A DNA stretch of 9,480 nucleotides from Pseudomonadota bacterium (lineage in GTDB: Bacteria > Pseudomonadota > Gammaproteobacteria > Xanthomonadales > Xanthomonadaceae): positions 1 to 9,480 of the forward strand of contig JAEWLO010000080.1 of assembly GCA_023457475.1 (NCBI GenBank), read 5' to 3'. Of this stretch, positions 1 to 6,402 are shown piece by piece; the stretch's first letter is position 1; every line of letters begins with the position of its first letter. A program made the position numbers and the translations under genes. The notes under the pieces are model-generated. The model was not told the DNA's origin. It searched no databases and saw nothing but the letters and a program-made list of their open reading frames with translations.

Positions 1-91
1 GGGTGTGGGAACGCGCGCGGAGGCGTTCTATGGAAGGTTGGGGTGGCAGGCGTGTGGGATGGAGGGCAGCGAGCTTCGCTTTGAGCTCTGC

Positions 92-116
92 AGAACCACG
101 CAGGGCGTGGTTCTAC
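92..116 (-). repeat. REP-like hairpin at the end of the Fic gene
   Basis: A perfect 10-bp inverted repeat (AGAACCACGC at 92-101, GCGTGGTTCT at 105-114) encloses a 3-base loop. Read on the minus strand it starts with the GTAG head typical of Stenotrophomonas REPs. The TAG of that head (115-113) is the Fic stop codon, so the element begins inside the gene end. Its core CCACGCAGGGCGTGG recurs at 1625-1639 in the same orientation. There is no T-tract, so a role as an intrinsic terminator is doubtful, although a stem like this can protect the mRNA 3' end. The repeat is seen directly; the REP assignment rests on the head and hairpin style. Confidence 0.8.
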
Positions 117-1444
117 GCCAGTAGATCGGCGAGGTTGGGCACAGGAAAATACTCGTAGGCCCGTCCAACCCGCTGCCGTTCCAGAAGTCCTGCGTCTACG
201 AGCGTTGAAAGGTCCGCCAAGGCTGTCGGATAGGTGACCTGGTGCGCCGCACGATGGGTTGCCACGGTGTACTCGCGTTCGGGGTTGTTGATGGCATTGG
301 CCAGCAGTGCCTTCTGGCGGTGATTCAGATCGATGCCCGCCACGTGCGAAGTGCGCAGGACACGACGCGCATGCCGGTTCTGCTCGCTCTTGCGTTTGAT
401 GTACTCGTGCAGCGCGGTAATGGACTGTTCCAGCGCGCCCAGTTGCTGTGAGATGAAGTAGGTCATATCCGAGTCGTCGTGCTCGGTGTAAAGACAGGCA
501 CGCATGTAGTGGCCTGGTGACTTCCTCAGTACGCTGGAAATGGAGAGGTACTCGGTGAGCCAGTAACCGGAATTCATCATCGACCAGTAAAACAGCACGC
601 GAGCAGTTCTGCCATTGCCGTCGCAGAAGGGATGGTCGTAACCCAGTTGGAAATGAAGGGCGATGGCTCTCACGACAGGGTGAATGAACGGCTCATCGTC
701 CTGGCGGTTGGCGAATGCGCACAGCTGTTCCAGCCGCTCCTTCACCTCTCGCGCGGGCGGTGGTGTATGCAGAACGACGTCGGTGCTTTTGTCGAAGATC
801 AGCACGTTGTCTTCGGCGGTACGAAGACGACCGCAGTGTTCCTCCGATTCCAGTGTGCCCGTAGTGAGTACACCGTGTAGTTCCAGAATTTCTTCCACGG
901 TGAACGGACGCTTCCCGCGTTCGCGGATCAAGCTCATCGCGGCGTAGTTGTTGTAGATCATCCGCTCGCTCTGGTCGCGGGGTGCCCGACCGGTGCTGAG
1001 CATCTCCTTTGCAACAACGCGAGTGGTGGCCGCACCCTCGAGCTGCGACGAGGTCATCGACTCTTCAATGAGTGAGCGGATCAGGAAGCGCGTGGCACCG
1101 CCGGAGCTCTCCATGCCCTGGATGGAGCCCGCTGCCTTACGGTCGATGTAATGAAGGCTCTTCTGCAGTCGGTCGGTGATGGAGACTGAAAAGGAGGTGC
1201 CGTGTTTGTCCCGCAGCGGGAGGATGCGTTTGAGCGCCTGACGTGCCAGCTTGATCTGCGCCCACCAGGTTCTGGAGGTGAGCCCTTCGGGCGGAGTTTT
1301 GTGCCGAAGCTTGTCCCAATGGATGTAGTCGCCTTTGACTTCGGCGTGTGAAGTGCCGGCGATGTACAGGTCCATGAGGTTGCCTGCCTGTGCGGCCTCT
1401 AGAACGATGTCGTTCAGCTTGGGAGGATCAACGGGGATCTTCAT
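113..1444 (-). CDS. Fic-family protein adenylyltransferase (AMPylator) with C-terminal winged helix
   Basis: Fic enzymes usually transfer AMP from ATP to a hydroxyl side chain of a target protein in the cytoplasm. This 443-residue protein has the complete active-site motif HPFCDGNGRTAR at residues 271-282, including the catalytic His, the Mg-binding Asp and the phosphate-binding GNGR. The sequence TSSQLEG at 131-137 fits the (S/T)xxxE(G/N) inhibitory motif of class II Fic proteins, which are autoinhibited by a helix before the Fic core, so no separate antitoxin is needed and none is seen. Residues about 365-440 resemble a winged helix, suggesting DNA binding and possibly autoregulation at the palindromes before its start. 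The ATG at 1444 is 9 bases after a palindrome arm, with no clear Shine-Dalgarno sequence. Base composition is lower than in neighbours (31 of 60 G+C at 541-600), consistent with acquisition. The family is certain; target and biological role are unknown. Confidence 0.93.
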   Translation of the reverse strand: MKIPVDPPKLNDIVLEAAQAGNLMDLYIAGTSHAEVKGDYIHWDKLRHKTPPEGLTSRTWWAQIKLARQALKRILPLRDKHGTSFSVSITDRLQKSLHYIDRKAAGSIQGMESSGGATRFLIRSLIEESMTSSQLEGAATTRVVAKEMLSTGRAPRDQSERMIYNNYAAMSLIRERGKRPFTVEEILELHGVLTTGTLESEEHCGRLRTAEDNVLIFDKSTDVVLHTPPPAREVKERLEQLCAFANRQDDEPFIHPVVRAIALHFQLGYDHPFCDGNGRTARVLFYWSMMNSGYWLTEYLSISSVLRKSPGHYMRACLYTEHDDSDMTYFISQQLGALEQSITALHEYIKRKSEQNRHARRVLRTSHVAGIDLNHRQKALLANAINNPEREYTVATHRAAHQVTYPTALADLSTLVDAGLLERQRVGRAYEYFPVPNLADLLA

Positions 1445-1448
1445 GGTG

Positions 1449-1479
1449 ATTAACTATAAAGCAAGTATAAATTTTATAG
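1449..1479 (-). promoter_or_regulatory. AT-rich palindromic operator/promoter of the Fic gene (site A)
   Basis: CTATAAA (1454-1460) and TTTATAG (1473-1479) form a perfect 7-bp inverted repeat with a 12-bp spacer. The minus strand inside it contains TATACT, a fair -10 hexamer, without a good -35. The ATG of the Fic gene lies 9 bases beyond the nearer arm. A second copy (site B) matches this one at 25 of 31 positions. Binding by the winged helix of the Fic protein is an inference; the palindrome itself is plain in the sequence. Confidence 0.65.
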
Positions 1480-1511
1480 CAATCTGCTAGTTGCGGCATT
1501 TGGTGGCGTAT

Positions 1512-1562
1512 CTACTCCAGTCTCGGAGTGAGGTGAGATTTCTGTCCGGAATCGGACGCCAT
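1512..1562 (-). CDS. Possible 16-codon leader ORF or remnant gene start upstream of the Fic gene
   Basis: An ATG at 1562 sits at the same 9-base distance from palindrome site B as the Fic ATG does from site A. It opens a frame of 16 codons, MASDSGQKSHLTPRLE, closed by TAG at 1514-1512. It may be a leader peptide, the surviving start of a lost second gene, or chance. Nothing beyond the conserved spacing argues for translation, and there is no Shine-Dalgarno sequence. It is listed because the operator and ATG are duplicated together. Confidence 0.2.
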   Translation of the reverse strand: MASDSGQKSHLTPRLE

Positions 1563-1566
1563 GGCA

Positions 1567-1597
1567 ATTAGCTATAAAGTGAATGAAAATTTTATAG
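1567..1597 (-). promoter_or_regulatory. Second copy of the AT-rich palindrome (site B)
   Basis: CTATAAA (1572-1578) and TTTATAG (1591-1597) repeat the arms of site A with the same 12-bp spacer, 118 bp further upstream of the Fic gene. The similarity continues through the ATTA flank to CATGG (1560-1564 against 1442-1446), so the start-codon context is duplicated as well. It could be a second operator for cooperative repression or the promoter of a vanished gene. Confidence 0.6.
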
Positions 1598-1622
1598 GTT
1601 GGCGGCCGTTGAGCGCCTGAGC

Positions 1623-1645
1623 AGCCACGCAGGGCGTGGCTCTAC
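1623..1645 (-). repeat. REP-like hairpin at the end of the MocR-type gene
   Basis: AGCCACGC (1623-1630) and GCGTGGCT (1634-1641) form a perfect 8-bp stem with a 3-base AGG loop. On the minus strand the GTAG head at 1645-1642 contains the stop codon of the MocR-type gene. The core is identical over 15 bases to the REP at the end of the Fic gene and has the same orientation, so the two copies bracket the Fic locus. Confidence 0.78.
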
Positions 1646-3039
1646 GTCGCGGTGGCGAGTTCGCCGAGCCGGCGCATTGCCTTCTCCAGTGATGCGTTCC
1701 ACACCAATCCGCAGCCCAGCCGCACGTGGTCGCGGTAGTCGCCACGGCTGGAGAACAGTGCGCCGGGGGAGATGCCGATGCCCTCGGCCAGTGCCGCCGC
1801 CGCCAGCGCCTCGCCATCTGCACCGCCCGGCAACTGCAGCCACAGCGACAACCCGCCTTTCGGTGCACTGCAGCGGGTGCCTTCCGGCCAGTAGGTGGCA
1901 ATGGCCGCCTGCATGCGCCGTGCGTTATCCGCCAACGCCTGCCGCAACCGCCGCAGGTGGCGCTCCATGTCGTGCCGCTCCAGGTAATCCACCAGCGCCA
2001 ACTGGGGCAGGGTGGGGTTGCCCACGGTGGAGTGGTACTTGGCGCGCACCAGCGCCTCGGTCCAGCCACCGCCCAGAATCCAGCCCACCCGCATGCCGGG
2101 GGCGAGTGTCTTGGAGAACGAGCTGCAGGTGAGCACCTGCCCGCGCGTGTCGAAGTGCCGCAGTGGCATCGGCCGCTCTCCCGACCACGCGAGATCACCG
2201 TAGATGTCGTCCTCGATCACCACCGTGCCGTGGCGGGCACAGCTGTCCAGCAAGGCGCGCTTGTCGGTATCCGGTAACACGGTGCCGAGGGGGTTGTGGA
2301 AGTTGGGCACCACCACGGCCGCCCGCACCGGTGCCTGCGCCAGCAGCATATCCAGGCGCGCCAGATCCAGGCCGCCATCAGGCAGATGCGGTACTTCCAG
2401 CACCTTCAATCCCTGCGCGGCCACCGCCTGCAGAATGCCGTGATAAGTCGGCGTTTCCACGATCACCACGTCGCCCGGGCGCGTCAGCACGCGCAGCGCC
2501 AGGCAGATGGCCTCCATCGAACCGGCGGTCACCACCACCTCGTCGGGTGAGACCGACGTGGCCAGCCGGGTATAGCGCTGTGCGATCAGCCGCCGCAACG
2601 GCGCGTGCCCCTGCGGTGGCGCGTAATCCAGCGCCTGGCCCGGGCTGCGCCGCAGCGTGCGTGACACGGACGCGGCGAGCGCCTTGCCGGGCAGCAGGTC
2701 GGTCGCGGGTGAGGCGTTGTGCAGGGCCAGCAGGTCGGTGCGGGCCAGCAGTTCGTGCAGCCGCGCCAGCGCCGGGTTGTCCACCGGGTGCGGTACACGA
2801 CGGCGCGGCGCGGTGGTCCGCGGGGGCGTTGGTGTGGAAAGCACGTAATACCCCGAACGGGGGCGTGCTTCGGCCACTCCTTCGCGCTCCAGCTGCAGGC
2901 AGGCCTGCACGGCTGTGGCCGCGCTCACGCCGTGCGTCTTGGCCAGCTGGCGCACCGAAGGCAGGCGTTCGCCCGCACGCAGCACGCCTTCTTCAATCTG
3001 ACGGCGAAGGGCAGTGGCAATGGTGGCGTAGAGCAGCAT
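1642..3039 (-). CDS. MocR-type transcriptional regulator (GntR winged helix fused to PLP aminotransferase-like domain)
   Basis: This 465-residue protein has the MocR/GabR-type layout. Residues about 1-65 are a GntR winged helix (the ERLPSVRQLA segment at 24-33, then a helix-turn-helix), followed by a proline/arginine-rich linker (about 68-90) and a fold-type I aminotransferase domain. Visible cofactor residues are N249 in PNFHNPLG, D277 and Y280 in EDDIYGD, and the Schiff-base lysine K310 in SSFSKTLAPG; R440 is the likely substrate-carboxylate arginine. Members usually act as PLP-dependent regulators rather than enzymes, sensing an amino acid or amine. The ATG at 3039 is supported by the usual LYxxIAxxLRxxI opening right after it; there is no strong Shine-Dalgarno sequence. 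It diverges from an EamA transporter across direct repeats, so that transporter is its likely target. The effector is not predictable, and catalytic activity cannot be excluded because the residues are intact. Confidence 0.93.
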   Translation of the reverse strand: MLLYATIATALRRQIEEGVLRAGERLPSVRQLAKTHGVSAATAVQACLQLEREGVAEARPRSGYYVLSTPTPPRTTAPRRRVPHPVDNPALARLHELLARTDLLALHNASPATDLLPGKALAASVSRTLRRSPGQALDYAPPQGHAPLRRLIAQRYTRLATSVSPDEVVVTAGSMEAICLALRVLTRPGDVVIVETPTYHGILQAVAAQGLKVLEVPHLPDGGLDLARLDMLLAQAPVRAAVVVPNFHNPLGTVLPDTDKRALLDSCARHGTVVIEDDIYGDLAWSGERPMPLRHFDTRGQVLTCSSFSKTLAPGMRVGWILGGGWTEALVRAKYHSTVGNPTLPQLALVDYLERHDMERHLRRLRQALADNARRMQAAIATYWPEGTRCSAPKGGLSLWLQLPGGADGEALAAAALAEGIGISPGALFSSRGDYRDHVRLGCGLVWNASLEKAMRRLGELATAT

Positions 3040-3049
3040 GGTGGCAGCA

Positions 3050-3062
3050 TCTGTACTGGTCC
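3050..3062. promoter_or_regulatory. Direct repeat 1 of the putative MocR-type operator
   Basis: TCTGTACTGGTCC lies 10 bp upstream of the regulator's ATG. It matches the repeat at 3081-3093 at 12 of 13 bases, in the same orientation and 31 bp away, about three helical turns. Paired direct repeats in the divergent gap are typical of MocR-family operators such as GabR. Occupancy here would overlap the regulator's own start region and suggests autorepression (inference). Confidence 0.7.
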
Positions 3063-3080
3063 AATTCGATTCTATCTGAG

Positions 3081-3093
3081 TCTGTATTGGTCC
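3081..3093. promoter_or_regulatory. Direct repeat 2 of the putative MocR-type operator
   Basis: TCTGTATTGGTCC is the second copy, 48 bp before the transporter ATG and followed at once by a run of seven G. Same orientation and same helical face as copy 1 fit a dimer binding both boxes. Neither strand shows a textbook -35/-10 pair here, so exact promoter positions are left open. Confidence 0.7.
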
Positions 3094-3140
3094 GGGGGGG
3101 CGGGCGCAGACTGGCCTTCCCCCTCCCGCTGGACGCCGCC

Positions 3141-4061
3141 ATGCAGCCTCGCTCTCCCCACGCCCGCAGCGCCCTCTGGCAACTGCTGCTGGGCGAAGTG
3201 CTGATCGGTTCGGTGGGCGTGTTCGTGCACGAAAGCGGGCAGGACCCGATCACGGCCGTGTTCTACCGCTGCCTGTTCGGGGCGCTGTTCCTGCTGGCAT
3301 GGGGCACCGCACGCGGCCATCTGCAGGGGCTGTGGCGCGACACGGTGTTCCTGCGCGGGGCGGTGATTTCCGGCGTACTGCTGGTGCTGAACTGGGTCGC
3401 GCTGTTTGCCGGCATGGCACGCTCGTCGATTGGCGTGGCAACGATGGTCTACCACTGCTTCCCGTTCGTGATGCTGATCCTGGCGGCACTGTTGTTGAAG
3501 GAGCGCACCCGGCCGGCGGACTGGGGCTGGACGCTGCTGGCCTTCGTGGGCGTGGCGGCGTCCGCCGACCCGATGCAGTTGCTCAAGGGCAGCAGTGGCT
3601 ACCTCGTCGGGGTGGGGCTCACCCTGCTGGCCGCGCTGCTGTGCGGGGCGTCGTTGCTGATGTCACGGCAGATCGGGCGAGAGCGACCGTTTGCGCTCGT
3701 CACCGTGCAGTGCTGCGTGGGCGTGCTGATGCTGGTGGGCTTCGCCAACCCGGCCGCGCTGCACCCGGGTCCGCATTGGGGATGGCTGGTGGGGCTGGGC
3801 ATCGTGCACAGCGGCATCGTGTATGTGCTGTTCTATTCCTCGTACCGACATCTGCCGGTGGCCACGATTGCGGTAGTGGCGTTCGTGTACCCGCTTGTGG
3901 CGCTGCTGCTGGATTATCTGGTGTATGGGCACAGGCTGGGCGGGATCCAGCTGGCCGGTCTTGCGCTGATCGTGCTGGGAACACTGGGGGTGAATCTGAA
4001 GTGGTCGTTGCGGTGGTCGCGTTCGCGCGCCCAGGCCGATCATTGCGGTGCGGAACGCTGA
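3141..4061 (+). CDS. EamA/DMT-family inner-membrane transporter
   Basis: A 306-residue, very hydrophobic protein with about ten transmembrane helices arranged as two EamA repeats (roughly 10-140 and 153-287). The basic tail from 288 is probably cytoplasmic. The motif-like segment YRCLFGALFLLAWG near residue 42 and the second-repeat ending PLVALLLDYLVYGHRL are typical of drug/metabolite transporters, many of which export amino acids or other metabolites. The ATG at 3141 was chosen because the membrane domain starts just after it. The frame is open far upstream, but that stretch is only antisense to the MocR-type gene. No strong Shine-Dalgarno sequence is seen. Divergence from the MocR-type regulator suggests control by it and export of its effector or a related amine (inference). 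The last eight codons and stop lie inside a 40-bp tandem repeat, so the extreme C-terminus may vary between strains. Confidence 0.92.
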   Translation: MQPRSPHARSALWQLLLGEVLIGSVGVFVHESGQDPITAVFYRCLFGALFLLAWGTARGHLQGLWRDTVFLRGAVISGVLLVLNWVALFAGMARSSIGVATMVYHCFPFVMLILAALLLKERTRPADWGWTLLAFVGVAASADPMQLLKGSSGYLVGVGLTLLAALLCGASLLMSRQIGRERPFALVTVQCCVGVLMLVGFANPAALHPGPHWGWLVGLGIVHSGIVYVLFYSSYRHLPVATIAVVAFVYPLVALLLDYLVYGHRLGGIQLAGLALIVLGTLGVNLKWSLRWSRSRAQADHCGAER

Positions 4062-4137
4062 TTCGCGCGCCATCGCCGACTCTTGCGCGGCGGAACGATG
4101 ATTCGGGGACCATCATCGGCCATTGCGGGGTGGAGCG
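4035..4137. repeat. 40-bp imperfect tandem repeat, about 2.6 copies
   Basis: Units at 4035-4074 and 4075-4114 agree at 31 of 40 positions. A partial third unit runs 4115-4137. The shared core is GCGGAACGNTGATTCG. Unit 1 encodes the last eight residues and stop of the transporter; the others are non-coding. CGATGAT (4096-4102) and ATCATCG (4112-4118) could form a small stem within the array. It fills most of the 128-bp gap between two convergent genes. Confidence 0.72.
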
Positions 4138-4184
4138 GTAGCGCCGGCCGGGTAATGAGGGCCGGCCAACGGCCGGCGCTACCG
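4136..4184. repeat. Inverted REP pair between convergent genes
   Basis: CGGTAGCGCCGGCC (4136-4149) and its perfect 14-bp inverse (4171-4184) enclose 21 bases that include GGCCGGCC. Each end carries a GTAG head pointing inward. The right half read on the minus strand is a classic single REP hairpin, GCCGGCC-GTT-GGCCGGC. It lies just 5 bp before the stop of the dehydrogenase gene. A bidirectional transcription-limiting role is plausible by position, but there is no T-tract. Confidence 0.85.
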
Positions 4185-4189
4185 GGTGA

Positions 4190-4939
4190 TCAACCCACCG
4201 CAGCCATCCACTCTTCCGCATCCTTGCCCGCCGCAATCCGCATCGGCGCGGTCGGATCAGTGGCCGCACGCCACACGGCTTCCGCCACATCCTCGGCGTG
4301 CGTGATGGAACCACTGGTGTCGCGGAACGCGACCAGAATCTGCTCGACCAGCGGCCCATACGCCGGATGATCCTGCCCGGCCAGATGCACGCCGGCATTC
4401 GCCCCGAAACGGGTATCCGGCGCACGGCCCGGGAGTACCAGACGTACGCGCACGCCGAATGGCTCCACTTCCAGCGCCATCGATTCGGTGAGTGCATTCG
4501 CCGCCGCCTTGCTCGCGCTGTAGACACCCACCAGCGGCAGCGCCTTCAGGGTGACGGAGGAGGTGACGTTCACGATCACGCCCGCACCGCGTTCGCGCAT
4601 CTGCGGCAGGAAGGCCTGGCTCACCGCCAGCGTTCCCAGCGTGTTGGTTTCGAACAATGCACGCGCGGTCTCGATGGGAGTGAGCTCCACCGGCACCGGC
4701 GCACCGAAGCCGGCGTTGTTCACCAGCACGTCGATGGGACCGGCGTCCGCCACGGCGCGGGCGATGCTCTCCGGCTGGGTGACATCCAGCGCCAGGATGC
4801 GCAGGCGCTCATGCGCGGGAAGAGCGTCGCTGTTCGGCGTGCGCATGGTGGCCACGACGTGCCAGCCACGGTCGAGGAACAGCCGGGCGGTTTCCAGGCC
4901 GAAGCCGGAGGAGGTGCCGGTAATCAGTACGGTCGACAT
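4190..4939 (-). CDS. SDR-family NAD(P)-dependent oxidoreductase
   Basis: A 249-residue classical short-chain dehydrogenase, the usual length for the family, expected in the cytoplasm. The Rossmann nucleotide motif is TGTSSGFG at 7-14. NNAG is at 74-77, and the catalytic tetrad N99, S127, Y140 and K144 (YSASK) is complete. R33 after the second strand suggests a preference for NADP(H), a weak inference. Such enzymes reduce or oxidise carbonyl/hydroxyl groups; the substrate cannot be told from sequence. The start is supported by AAGGA at 4946-4950, six bases before the ATG. It is divergent from an AraC-type regulator, 96 bp apart, which is its most likely regulator, and converges on the EamA gene across the REP pair. 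Confidence 0.94.
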   Translation of the reverse strand: MSTVLITGTSSGFGLETARLFLDRGWHVVATMRTPNSDALPAHERLRILALDVTQPESIARAVADAGPIDVLVNNAGFGAPVPVELTPIETARALFETNTLGTLAVSQAFLPQMRERGAGVIVNVTSSVTLKALPLVGVYSASKAAANALTESMALEVEPFGVRVRLVLPGRAPDTRFGANAGVHLAGQDHPAYGPLVEQILVAFRDTSGSITHAEDVAEAVWRAATDPTAPMRIAAGKDAEEWMAAVG

Positions 4940-5035
4940 CGAACATCCTTGAGGGGGGAGGGACCTTCAGTGTCCGCCCCAAGGTAAGGACGCGCTACAC
5001 TCGATCATCCACATTTCCTAACTGAGCGTCCTGTC

Positions 5036-5926
5036 GTGACCGATCCCCTGTCCGAGGTGGTCTCCCTGCTGCAGCCGTCCGCCCGGTTCTCCAAGCGGGT
5101 GGAAGGGGCCGGCGACTGGCGCGTATTCCGCGAGGCGCAGGGCGAGCCGTTCTACGCCGCTGTGCTGGAGGGTGAGTGCCGGTTGTCGGTGGACGGGGGG
5201 CTACCGTTGACCCTGCGGGCAGGCGATTTCGTGCTTGTGCCGGCGGCGCGCACGCTGGAGAACAGCAGCGTGCACGCATCGGCGCAGACGCCATCCACCG
5301 TGCCGACGTGCATTGGCGAGGGCCATTTCCGCGTGGGCAGGCTGGAGGGGCCGGCCGTGCTGCTGGTGCAGATGGGCCACTGCCAATTCGGCTCGCCGGA
5401 TGCAGCGCTGCTGGTCTCACTGCTGCCGAACCAGGTGCTGGTACGGGGCGAGCCGCGGCTGGAGGCGCTGGTCAACATGGTGGGCGAAGAGGCACGCGCC
5501 CGCCGGCCTGCCCGCGAGGTGGTGCTGCAGCATCTGCTGGAGCTGCTGTTGATCGAGGCCCTGCGCAGCCGCGGTCGACCCGAGGAGGGAAGTGGCCTGG
5601 CCCGTGGCCTGGCCGACGAGCGGCTGGCGGCCACCCTCCGCGCGATACACGCCCGCCCAGCGCATGCGTGGTCGGTGGTGGAACTGGCGGGGGAGGCCGC
5701 GCTCTCGCGCTCGGCGTTCTCGGCGCGCTTCACCCGGGTGGTGGGGATGGCACCGATGGAGTATCTGCTCACTTGGCGCATGGCGTTGGCCAAACGGCTG
5801 CTGCGTGCGCGCGAGCTCACGCTGGAGCAGGTGGCCGAGCGATTGGGCTATGCAAGCGCGGTGACCTTCGGTGTGGCATTTGCGAGACACGTGGGGATAA
5901 CGCCGGCGAAGTTCGCGCGCGGGTGA
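5036..5926 (+). CDS. AraC-family transcriptional regulator with N-terminal cupin domain
   Basis: A 296-residue regulator. Residues about 38-120 look like a cupin effector/dimerisation domain (CRLSVDGGLPLTLRAGDFVLVP). Residues about 195-293 are an AraC-type double helix-turn-helix: the first spans roughly 213-235 (VVELAGEAALSRSAFSARF), the second 262-285 with the family pattern LEQVAERLGYAS. The start is GTG at 5036; no in-frame ATG is nearby and the Shine-Dalgarno sequence is weak. TACACT at 4996-5001 could be its -10, with no good -35. The divergent short-chain dehydrogenase is the probable target, as in many AraC/SDR pairs. The effector is unknown. Confidence 0.92.
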   Translation: MTDPLSEVVSLLQPSARFSKRVEGAGDWRVFREAQGEPFYAAVLEGECRLSVDGGLPLTLRAGDFVLVPAARTLENSSVHASAQTPSTVPTCIGEGHFRVGRLEGPAVLLVQMGHCQFGSPDAALLVSLLPNQVLVRGEPRLEALVNMVGEEARARRPAREVVLQHLLELLLIEALRSRGRPEEGSGLARGLADERLAATLRAIHARPAHAWSVVELAGEAALSRSAFSARFTRVVGMAPMEYLLTWRMALAKRLLRARELTLEQVAERLGYASAVTFGVAFARHVGITPAKFARG

Positions 5927-5951
5927 AACGGGCATCGTATTCGACGCTCGG

Positions 5952-5977
5952 GGCAGATTTACAGGCAGATGCATCTG
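5952..5977. promoter_or_regulatory. Possible operator: 12-bp palindrome overlapping a direct repeat
   Basis: CAGATGCATCTG (5966-5977) is a perfect 12-bp palindrome. GGCAGAT occurs at 5952-5958 and again at 5964-5970, 12 bp apart, so the palindrome's left arm is also a direct repeat. It lies 49 bp before the small exported-protein gene in a non-coding gap. A regulatory role is a guess based on position and symmetry. Confidence 0.35.
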
Positions 5978-6026
5978 TGATTCCATTCCTGTCAATCAAG
6001 CCAACCGCCAGGCGCATTGGATATAC

Positions 6027-6359
6027 ATGAAGTCGATCGCACTCCTTCCTGTCCTCTTGATATCCTCAATGTGCGCACATGCGGACGACTATCAACCCAT
6101 GGCCCCTGGCCTTGCGGATCTGCGCTTGCAAACAATGATCGTCGAATCGGTTGTGATCAAAGCCGAAGTCTGCCGCCAACAGCAGCCCGATCGCATTGCT
6201 GCACTCGAATCAAAATTCGCCGCGATGAAATCCACACTTCGCGCAGCCGGGATCAATCCTGAAACGGCCTTCAGCGATGAAGAAAGGGTTCCCTGGAGTG
6301 AATGCGGAAGCAAGGAATGGTCGGAAGTTGAGAAAGCCGAGAAGCTTGTTGGCCGTTGA
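6027..6359 (+). CDS. Small predicted exported protein of unknown function
   Basis: I do not recognise this 110-residue protein. Residues 1-19 form a signal peptide: a basic start MKS, a hydrophobic core IALLPVLLISS, and a cleavage-like AHA before DD. This points to the periplasm or beyond. C16 is in the leader, but the bases around it do not make a lipobox. The mature part is about 90 residues, charged and mostly helix-forming, with two cysteines (C49 and C93) that could form a disulfide. The Shine-Dalgarno sequence is weak (TTGGAT just before the ATG). Composition is less GC-rich than flanking genes (31 of 60 at 6181-6240), suggesting recent acquisition together with the next gene. The frame stays open for 19 codons past the TGA at 6357-6359. 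Confidence 0.65.
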   Translation: MKSIALLPVLLISSMCAHADDYQPMAPGLADLRLQTMIVESVVIKAEVCRQQQPDRIAALESKFAAMKSTLRAAGINPETAFSDEERVPWSECGSKEWSEVEKAEKLVGR

Positions 6360-6402
6360 CTGGGTGCATGGTACGAACAGGGCAGAACAAGTGAAAGAGA
6401 AG

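Noticed and set aside
1572..2198. 208-codon minus-strand frame
   Set aside because: It overlaps the MocR-type gene in another frame and is rich in Trp, Cys and Arg. It has no family pattern.
3094..3100. Run of seven G before the transporter gene as a phase-variation tract
   Set aside because: Seven G in a region this GC-rich is not exceptional, and it is not clearly between -35 and -10 boxes.
2163..4061. 632-codon open frame on the plus strand
   Set aside because: Only the part from 3141 is the transporter. The first 326 codons are antisense to the MocR-type gene, rich in Pro, Arg and Ala, with no domain pattern, as expected from GC-rich shadow frames.
4035..4137. Tandem repeat as a CRISPR array
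   Set aside because: The units are contiguous and imperfect, with no spacers, and one is coding.
5176..6030. 284-codon plus-strand frame
   Set aside because: It is a Gly/Ala/Arg-rich shadow of the AraC-type regulator in another frame.
6277..6402. Upstream extension of the unknown 6403 gene to an ATG at 6277
   Set aside because: It overlaps the exported-protein gene by 83 bases in another frame, and the added residues look unlike the rest. A GTG at 6364 remains possible.
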